Shown: piece by piece, positions 1 to 5,090 of the stretch | Layout: every line of letters starts with the position of its first letter | How positions within the stretch are numbered: the first letter of the stretch is position 1 | From: Burkholderia sp. | GTDB taxonomy: Bacteria; Pseudomonadota; Gammaproteobacteria; Burkholderiales; Burkholderiaceae | NCBI GenBank assembly: GCA_028292565.1 | Contig: JAQGMD010000427.1 | Coordinates: 1-5,090 of the forward strand | Reading direction: 5' to 3' | Length of the DNA stretch: 5,090 nucleotides | Translations under genes and position numbers: made by a program | The notes under the pieces: model-generated | What the model saw: only the letters and a program-made list of their open reading frames with translations | Told to the model about the DNA's origin: nothing | The model's database searches: none

Positions 1-60
1 CAAGGCGTGAGGAGGAGCCATAGCGAGCTATGGCGACGACGAGCAACGCAGCAACGCGCC
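1..60. repeat. REP-like palindromic intergenic element (partial, at window edge)
   Basis: The core is a perfect inverted repeat at 17-34: arms GCCATAGC and GCTATGGC separated by GA, able to form a short hairpin. It is flanked by purine-rich sequence to the left (AGGAGGAG at 10-17) and by CGACGACGAGCAACGCAGC to the right. From memory, this layout (AAGGCG, GAGGAG, palindrome, CGACGACGAG, AACGCAGC) resembles dispersed intergenic repeats common in Burkholderiales genomes; that part is recollection, not a search result. The element probably continues beyond the left edge, and its right boundary is uncertain and could extend to about 110. It may act as a transcript-end or mRNA-stabilising hairpin for an upstream gene, but no T-run follows, so I do not call it a rho-independent terminator. 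Confidence 0.5.
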
Positions 61-239
61 CGCTACGGCCAGCAAAATTGACCAACTCATTCCTGCGCGG
101 TGCCTTAGCCCAGGTAGTCACCAGATCTGCCAATTGCAACCGCGAAGTAGCACCATCAAAGATTCCGGGAGCGCTGCTGCGCCGTCCTTAGAAGTTAGCA
201 TTCACTTACAAGAACGTCGCGAGAATTCCAGCATAAAGA
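61..239. other. Non-coding stretch with no recognised feature
   Basis: Between the palindromic element and the candidate promoter I see no convincing coding region, tRNA or terminator. A short open frame entering from base 1 (frame 1) ends at the TGA at 79-81, but it reads straight through the palindromic repeat and its translation is Arg/Gln-rich and unlike a protein tail. Composition becomes more AT-rich from about 190 onward, as expected when approaching a promoter. Confidence 0.5.
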
Positions 240-258
240 AATTGTCATTAGGACAATT
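240..258. promoter_or_regulatory. Inverted repeat, candidate operator upstream of vgrG
   Basis: AATTGTC (240-246) and GACAATT (252-258) form a perfect 7-bp dyad around a 5-bp spacer centred at 249. It covers the candidate -35 hexamer of the promoter in front of vgrG, a common position for a repressor or activator site. The regulator is unknown and I do not recognise the site as belonging to a named family. As RNA the same dyad could form only a weak AT-rich hairpin, and it lies upstream of the predicted transcription start, so a DNA-binding site is the more natural reading. Confidence 0.35.
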
Positions 259-270
259 ACATGCTGAAAT
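242..270 (+). promoter_or_regulatory. Candidate sigma70-type promoter for the vgrG operon
   Basis: TTGTCA at 242-247 matches the -35 consensus at five of six positions. After exactly 17 bases comes TGAAAT at 265-270, which matches the -10 consensus at four of six positions and is directly preceded by an extended -10 TG (262-263). The predicted start is near 277, giving a leader of about 26 bases before the vgrG ATG. I saw no sigma54-type GG-N10-GC element nearby. The call rests on motif matching alone. Confidence 0.4.
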
Positions 271-302
271 AGTGTTATCTAAACGTTAACACTCCTACGC
301 CC

Positions 303-3080
303 ATGATCGACGGAATACAAAGTGCGGCCAGCCTTCTCAGCTCGCGATTGGCGCACTACACGCAGGGCACGCGACTACTTCGGCTCACGACATCCCTGGG
401 TGCGGACGCCCTGCTCGTCGAACGCATCGAAGGCCGCGAGAGTTTGAGCGATGTCGGAAGCTTCAACATCACCGCACTGTCGACCGATGCCCATATCGAT
501 CCGAATTCGCTACTAGCGCAACCAGCGCTGCTGCAACTTCTTTCCCAGCACAGTCGCACCGATCTCCGACCCATCCATGGCCATATCACGGCGATGGAGC
601 TCATTGGGTCCGATGGTGGTTTCGCCCGGTATCGCATCACGCTCGAACCGTGGCTGGCTTTCTTGCGCTATCGCCGTGACAGCTACATCTGGCAAGGCAA
701 GTCGGTGCTCGATATCGTCCAGGACATCTTCAGCGACTACAAGAACCAGGGCAAGCTCATTCCCTCATGGCGGTTTGCCGTTGCGGATCCGGGTCAATAC
801 CAGGTGCGCGACGTGTGCACCCAGTTTGAAGAAAGTGACCTCGCCTTCATCGAGCGCATGTTGGCGGAAGAAGGCTTGTTTTACTGGTTCGAACATACCG
901 GCGACACCGGCAGTGAAAGTTTCGGCTCCCACACTCTCGTCATTGCGGACCACAACGGCGCGTTCACGCCGAACAAGCAAAATACCATTCGATATCATCG
1001 CGCCGCTGCGGTTGAACAAAGCGACAGCATCACCGGCTGGCACGCGCACCGCAGGCTCGCCACCAATGCAGTCACCCTCGGCAGCTGGAATGAAACGCAG
1101 GCGAACCTCGTCAACACGACGGCCGACAATGCGCACAACAACGGTGACGTTCCGAGGCTTGCCGCCGTCGACCATCCCGGCCAGCGTCGCTTCAACGGCC
1201 GCGCAGAGATCGAACGCACCGCACGCCGCCAACTGGAAGCCCTCGAAGCCCGCAACAAAACCTACTCCGGAGTAAGCACCGTCAGGACACTCGCTCCCGG
1301 AACCACCTTCGTCTTCACCGACCATGCGATTCACGACGTCGACCGCAATAACGGCGGCAACGAGGCTGCAACCTTCGCCGTCATCAGCGTCAGGCACTTC
1401 GGCCGCAACAATCTATCGTCCGAAGCGCGCGTGCTGATCGCCGACTTGTTCGACAACAGCGTGCGCCCGGAGCGGAAAAAAGAGGACGAGCCACTCTACA
1501 CCAACCACTTCACCGCACTGCGCGCGGATATCCCGTGGCGCCCGCTGACATCAGACGGTCGCGGCGCGCTATTGCACCCGAAGCCGAACGTCTCCGGCGT
1601 CCACACCGCAATCGTCGTCGGCACCTCGGGCCAGGACGTCACGACCGAGCGCGACCATCGCGTCAAAGTACAAATGCACTGGCAACGCGGCGCCCCAAGC
1701 CAAAGCCGCCGCGGCCACCCGCAAGGCAACGACAACGCCCCCGGCAACGACAGCGCCTACATCTGGGTGCGCGTCGCTGAGCCCGCCGCCGGCTGCAACT
1801 GGGGCAGCAGTTTCATACCTCGCGTCGGCCAGGAAGTCATCCTCGACTACGTCGAAGGCGACATCGACCGTCCGATCGTCGTCGGCAGCCTGTACAACGG
1901 CAAAGGCATGGAAGACGCGCAAGGCAACCAGATTGCCCAAGGCGCGGGGCCCGCCAACGGCAATGCGCCAGCCTGGTTTGCCGGCAACAGCGGCGAACAT
2001 GCACATAACGCCATCCTATCCGGCTTCAAGACCCAGGAAATCGGCAACAGCCAGGATGGACAAGGCGGATATAACGCACTGATATTCGACGACACGACCG
2101 ATCAGGTCGGCGCACGACTGCAAACCACCAAGACCGGCGCGCAGCTGAACCTCGGCCACATCAAGCGCCAGCATGACAACGAACGAAAGCAAAGCCACGG
2201 ACACGGCGCGGAGCTGACCACGGATGCATTCGGTGCGATACGTGCTGGACAAGGATTGCTGATCTCCGCAGACGCGCGGCCCAATGCGGGCTCGGCGCAG
2301 ATGGATGCAAAGGAGGCGCATAACCAACTGACCCAGGCGCATGCCTTACAGAAGGCACTGACCGAAACAGCACGCAAACACAATGCCTTCGTCAACAAAA
2401 CCTTCGACGAAGAGCGGCACACGTGGCCTGAGACCGTACTCGCCCGCCCCATCGAATCGCTGGCGAAAACCGAATCCGGAATCGGGTCTGATGAAGGCGG
2501 TGGTGCGGGAACAGTGCCGGCCTTTGGTCGTCCGGATCTGGTCATGAGCGCGCCCGGTGGCGTTTCGCACCTGACGCCTATGGACATGCATATGCGATCG
2601 ACTGTGACAACGATTACAGGCGGGCTCGACGTCAGCGCCACAGTCGGGCGCAATCTGGCTGCGGCCGTTCGAGACGGCATTAGCCTGTTCACATACGGCG
2701 ACGCGAAAGCGAAGCGGAAAGGGCAAGGGGATAAAGGAATAAAGCTTCACGCGGCCGCCGGGAAGGTCGACCTGCAGGCGCAAAGCGCCGAACTGAAAGC
2801 GGCAGCCGACAAGGACATCCACATCAACAGTACGCATCAAAAGATCGAAGTGGCCGGCAAGGACCACGTGATGCTAACCGCCGCTGGAGCGCACATCAAG
2901 ATATCGGGCGGACGCATCGAAATTCATGCCCCGGGTCACGTGCTCTTCAAAGCAAGCATGAAAGTATTGGATGGGCCAACCAGTCTCTCCCACGCAGGCG
3001 CAACACTGCCAAAAGGGGAACTCAACCCGTGCCCGGCAGCGCAGGCATCAGCAGCAGCGGGAGGCGCCAGTGCAATTTGA
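303..3080 (+). CDS. vgrG: Type VI secretion system spike protein VgrG
   Basis: This 925-residue protein is the trimeric puncturing spike at the tip of the T6SS Hcp tube and the carrier for attached effectors. Residues about 20-380 resemble the gp27-like (phage GPD) base, including a Phe/Tyr-rich ESDLAFIERMLAEEGLFYWF segment typical of the family. Residues about 430-535 are the gp5-like OB fold: RVKVQMHW (453-460), YIWVRVAEP (486-494), then NWGSSFIPRVGQEV (499-512) and GDIDRPIVVGSLYN (519-532), the most diagnostic stretch. YNALIFDD (590-597) opens the T6SS Vgr repeat region, and a DUF2345-type beta-helical domain follows from about 744 (PDLVMSAPGG) to about 878 (GRIEIHAPG). An Ala-rich tail ends the protein; I see no additional catalytic domain. 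ATG 303 is the only usual start between the in-frame TAG at 270-272 and the conserved region. It lacks a clear Shine-Dalgarno sequence. It is the first gene of the operon, overlapping the adaptor gene by 11 bases. Confidence 0.95.
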   Translation: MIDGIQSAASLLSSRLAHYTQGTRLLRLTTSLGADALLVERIEGRESLSDVGSFNITALSTDAHIDPNSLLAQPALLQLLSQHSRTDLRPIHGHITAMELIGSDGGFARYRITLEPWLAFLRYRRDSYIWQGKSVLDIVQDIFSDYKNQGKLIPSWRFAVADPGQYQVRDVCTQFEESDLAFIERMLAEEGLFYWFEHTGDTGSESFGSHTLVIADHNGAFTPNKQNTIRYHRAAAVEQSDSITGWHAHRRLATNAVTLGSWNETQANLVNTTADNAHNNGDVPRLAAVDHPGQRRFNGRAEIERTARRQLEALEARNKTYSGVSTVRTLAPGTTFVFTDHAIHDVDRNNGGNEAATFAVISVRHFGRNNLSSEARVLIADLFDNSVRPERKKEDEPLYTNHFTALRADIPWRPLTSDGRGALLHPKPNVSGVHTAIVVGTSGQDVTTERDHRVKVQMHWQRGAPSQSRRGHPQGNDNAPGNDSAYIWVRVAEPAAGCNWGSSFIPRVGQEVILDYVEGDIDRPIVVGSLYNGKGMEDAQGNQIAQGAGPANGNAPAWFAGNSGEHAHNAILSGFKTQEIGNSQDGQGGYNALIFDDTTDQVGARLQTTKTGAQLNLGHIKRQHDNERKQSHGHGAELTTDAFGAIRAGQGLLISADARPNAGSAQMDAKEAHNQLTQAHALQKALTETARKHNAFVNKTFDEERHTWPETVLARPIESLAKTESGIGSDEGGGAGTVPAFGRPDLVMSAPGGVSHLTPMDMHMRSTVTTITGGLDVSATVGRNLAAAVRDGISLFTYGDAKAKRKGQGDKGIKLHAAAGKVDLQAQSAELKAAADKDIHINSTHQKIEVAGKDHVMLTAAGAHIKISGGRIEIHAPGHVLFKASMKVLDGPTSLSHAGATLPKGELNPCPAAQASAAAGGASAI
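3059..3064 (+). promoter_or_regulatory. Ribosome binding site deciding the GTG start of the adaptor gene
   Basis: GGGAGG lies inside the end of vgrG, five bases before the GTG at 3070. It supports this GTG over the in-frame ATG at 2971, which would add 33 Gln/Arg-rich residues overlapping 110 bases of vgrG. It also supports it over the next in-frame ATG (3148), which would remove the conserved FVLVDP strand. Confidence 0.6.
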
Positions 3081-4095
3081 ATCTACAGTACAAGAGCTAC
3101 GCCAGAACCTCGATCGACTAACGCCGATCTTTGTACTGGTAGACCCGATGCTCGGTGAGCCGCTATCGATGGGCGGTGGTCCCACGAATAACGCAGATCC
3201 GCAGGCCGACCGCGAAGCCATGTGGCAGCGTCCTGTGACTCGCATCGAGTTGCCAGAACGAGTTCCGCTCACACTGCACCAGCACCCCTATCTTGTTGCA
3301 CTAAATGGCGTCGACGATCCGCTGCTCGAAGTCACTTTAGAAGCGGCTCAAACTGAACGCGCGCAATCCCAGGAAGACGGACTTGAGGGCTCCGGTGCTG
3401 CCCCTCACCATATTGGTGGCTGGTTACAAAGCAGCATGCATCCACCGCAGTTCGCCCGCGGTTTAGCTTCCCTCCTGAAGGTCAATACAGACGCACAAAC
3501 CAAGGCCTCTTACTTTCGCCTGGCAGACCGACGAGTGCTCGCGCTACTACGTCATGTTGTCGGGGATGCTCGCGTCGCTTCCCAATTTGGCAGATTGCAG
3601 CAATGGATATACCTCGATGTACAAGGAAAGCTGTCCAGTTTATGCAGCCCCGGCGAGGATATAAGTCCATTGCGCCTCAGTATTGCAGAATGGGGCACGA
3701 TGGAGCAAGGGGAAGAACTCAACCGAACGATCGCGCAGTGGCTCGGTGAGGTAGCGAAATCCGGCAACGATCAGCTTCAACCTGAAGCGCTCTATGCCTC
3801 TGTATATAAAGCCGTATCCGAGGCTGGGCAAGCGGCCACGAAGTGGCCACGCCGTTTCACTCACACGATAGACAAAACAATCTGGGCTACTTTGACCCTG
3901 CTACATCCGACCCTGCGGAAGGATGGGGCCGTCCACGCGCAGATGGGGGATCCCGGGAACCCGGACGAACCACCGGAACCATTACGGTATTTGCACACGC
4001 AGCTACGTGCACTACTGCAAGCGCGTCACGACCGCCGCCAACCTGCACACGCCAGCAAACGCCATTCAGAGGACACGCATGCCTATCCCAAATAA
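3070..4095 (+). CDS. DUF4123 domain T6SS effector adaptor/chaperone (VasW/Tap-like)
   Basis: This predicted cytoplasmic protein has 341 residues from the GTG start. DUF4123 proteins (VasW, Tap-1/TEC) bind the N-terminal part of a specific effector and help mount it on its cognate VgrG; they are not part of the secreted apparatus core. Landmarks are FVLVDP (21-26), the usual first strand; a PYLVAL segment about 75 residues in; GGWLQSS (116-122); YFRLADRRVL (148-157), the most characteristic DUF4123 motif; and WIYLD (179-183). The remaining ~150 residues look helical and variable, which fits a cargo-specific region; the last ~25 are charged and probably disordered. There is no signal peptide or membrane segment. 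It overlaps vgrG by 11 bases and the downstream effector gene by 17, so its product is expected to act specifically on these two partners. The family call is firm; the cargo assignment is inferred from gene order. Confidence 0.88.
   Translation: MQFESTVQELRQNLDRLTPIFVLVDPMLGEPLSMGGGPTNNADPQADREAMWQRPVTRIELPERVPLTLHQHPYLVALNGVDDPLLEVTLEAAQTERAQSQEDGLEGSGAAPHHIGGWLQSSMHPPQFARGLASLLKVNTDAQTKASYFRLADRRVLALLRHVVGDARVASQFGRLQQWIYLDVQGKLSSLCSPGEDISPLRLSIAEWGTMEQGEELNRTIAQWLGEVAKSGNDQLQPEALYASVYKAVSEAGQAATKWPRRFTHTIDKTIWATLTLLHPTLRKDGAVHAQMGDPGNPDEPPEPLRYLHTQLRALLQARHDRRQPAHASKRHSEDTHAYPK
4068..4073 (+). promoter_or_regulatory. Ribosome binding site for the effector gene
   Basis: AGAGGA inside the 3' end of the adaptor gene stands five bases before ATG 4079. 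It supports that start and indicates translational coupling of effector and adaptor, so the toxin's first domain is made alongside its chaperone. Confidence 0.6.
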
Positions 4096-5090
4096 ACAGT
4101 GCGAAACCTGCAACAAAAGCACCTTGTCCCTACTGCTGCTGCGCCCCAGCCCAATCGCAAAACGCGGTGCGCTCGTCCCTCCTGGATCAGCCGCCGTGGC
4201 CAGCGACGAGATTGCAATGGCAGGATTGTTACCGGAACGGTTACCTACGGAATCGCGTTTTGCGCTGCGCTTGCTGCGTGACGGATATGTGCATGTGTAT
4301 ATAGCCAGCCCTCCGCCGGGAGTGAAAAATTGGCTGGTGTACCGCGTCACCGACACCGCGGATCTCGTGCCGGACTGGCATCCATCGTTCAAGAAGCCGG
4401 TGGCGTGCAAAGACGACAAGCACAATCAAGCGGGTATGAAGCTTCTCAACATACCTCAGGCACACAAGATCAATGAGCTCTGGATCGCGTATAGCGCCAA
4501 CCTTTGGAACGCTACCCTGCGTGCAAAAAACCAGGCCAATTCCAAAGCGATGAAGCATGTCTCGCTGGACGGCCGGTCTGCCAACACGTTCCAGCCAACA
4601 ACGGAAAACCTGAAATCCAAAGTTCTTGAATGCGCATTGGGCAAGCTAAGCGTGAACGGCGCCATTGACCATGAATTTCCGTTTCACAGCATGGCGCAAC
4701 GCGTTGAGGATCTGGCTGACAACCTCAAGAAAGCCGCTGCTTGCCACCCGAAGACGAAAGGGAAAGAACTCGCGGTGGTGCTGAGCGATCCGGTCGGCAT
4801 TGCATCAGAGTTGAACGCGCTGCGTCTACGCAGACATGAATTGGTAAAGGATGAACTCGCCAAGCCTGAAATCGCGCATCCATTTAAAAGTTCCAATGCG
4901 CTGATGGGCCTGAAAAAAATCATGCTCGACGCGAATCACCTGAAGAGCTACGAGACTGTCAGCCCGGTAATGAACCGCGGAGAATTCGAGAATGTGATGC
5001 GTGTGAAGCCGAATCCGCGCGACTGGCCTGCGGATACCCGGTGGGAACCGATTGAACCGACCAGGGAAAATATCGCCCGCTTCGGCAGTG
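4079..5090 (+). CDS. T6SS effector with VasX-like N-terminal domain (partial, 3' end outside window)
   Basis: An open frame starts at ATG 4079 and runs without a stop to the right edge: 337 codons plus one base. The N-terminus matches the toxin VasX N-terminal region family. It has a C8-E-T-C11 pair, then LLLLRPSPIAKRGAL, then LPTESRFALRLLRDGYVHVY (55-74), which contains a MIX-like hRxGhhYhh motif with His at the Tyr position (72), and WLVYRVT (85-91) closing the small beta domain. In this family the N-terminal part directs loading onto VgrG through a DUF4123 adaptor, and the toxic activity, often a membrane-disrupting or pore-forming segment, sits in the C-terminal part. That part is not visible here, so the target cannot be stated. 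Residues about 130-337 are mixed helical and hydrophilic with no clear transmembrane segment. No signal peptide is seen, as expected for T6SS cargo. The start overlaps the adaptor by 17 bases. An immunity gene should follow downstream. Confidence 0.82.
   Translation, partial: MPIPNKQCETCNKSTLSLLLLRPSPIAKRGALVPPGSAAVASDEIAMAGLLPERLPTESRFALRLLRDGYVHVYIASPPPGVKNWLVYRVTDTADLVPDWHPSFKKPVACKDDKHNQAGMKLLNIPQAHKINELWIAYSANLWNATLRAKNQANSKAMKHVSLDGRSANTFQPTTENLKSKVLECALGKLSVNGAIDHEFPFHSMAQRVEDLADNLKKAAACHPKTKGKELAVVLSDPVGIASELNALRLRRHELVKDELAKPEIAHPFKSSNALMGLKKIMLDANHLKSYETVSPVMNRGEFENVMRVKPNPRDWPADTRWEPIEPTRENIARFGS

Noticed and set aside
171..182. Short GC hairpin GCGC-TGCT-GCGC upstream of the operon
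   Set aside because: Four-base arms and no following T-run; not supportable as a terminator.
274..290. GTTA and TAAC half-sites just before the vgrG start
   Set aside because: Four-base matches nine bases apart are expected by chance in AT-rich leader sequence.
1263..1274. Perfect 12-bp palindrome TACTCCGGAGTA in vgrG
   Set aside because: About one such palindrome is expected by chance in 5 kb, and it lies within conserved coding sequence.
577..1397. Long open frames on both strands inside the first third of vgrG (232 aa plus strand, 210 aa minus strand)
   Set aside because: They are shadows of a GC-rich gene in other frames: compositionally skewed (Arg/Ser/Thr- or Val/Ala/Gly-rich), with no recognisable domain, and fully covered by strongly recognisable VgrG.
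1725..1757. Tandem near-identical 15-bp units GGCAACGACARCGCC in vgrG
   Set aside because: They encode a Gly-Asn-Asp-rich loop before the OB-fold core that is normal for VgrG; two units are too few to call a functional repeat.
2102..2867. Minus-strand open frames of 196 and 173 aa opposite the VgrG C-terminal region
   Set aside because: No family resemblance, and the opposite strand encodes a continuous T6SS Vgr/DUF2345 region.
3843..4304. 153-aa plus-strand open frame across the adaptor-effector junction
   Set aside because: It runs in a third frame through two recognisable genes, is Thr/Pro/Arg-rich without motifs, and does not merit annotation.

Overview
The window looks like betaproteobacterial DNA, most likely Burkholderiales. 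The grounds are GC-rich coding sequence with C/G-ending codons, VgrG, DUF4123 and VasX-like proteins whose wording resembles Burkholderiales homologues, and a palindromic intergenic element at the left edge of a type I associate with that order. No rRNA or other taxonomic marker is present, so this placement is tentative.

Layout: bases 1-302 are non-coding. They hold a REP-like palindromic element at the extreme left, about 180 bases in which I recognise nothing, and a candidate sigma70-type promoter overlapped by a 7+5+7 inverted repeat just before the first gene. Three tightly packed plus-strand genes follow and fill the rest: a 925-residue type VI secretion spike protein (VgrG, 303-3080), a 341-residue DUF4123 adaptor (3070-4095, GTG start), and the first 337 codons of a VasX-like T6SS effector (4079 to beyond the right edge). 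Each gene overlaps the previous one by 11 or 17 bases, and each overlap is preceded by a good Shine-Dalgarno sequence, as expected for a translationally coupled operon.

Working together: this is an orphan-type VgrG cargo module with the same order as vgrG2-vasW-vasX of Vibrio cholerae. The DUF4123 protein is expected to bind the effector's N-terminal domain and load it onto the C-terminal beta-helical end of this VgrG, which is then fired into a neighbouring cell on the Hcp tube. The toxic C-terminal part of the effector and the expected immunity gene lie to the right of the window. No T6SS sheath, membrane-complex, Hcp or PAAR gene is present here, so the structural apparatus must be encoded elsewhere.
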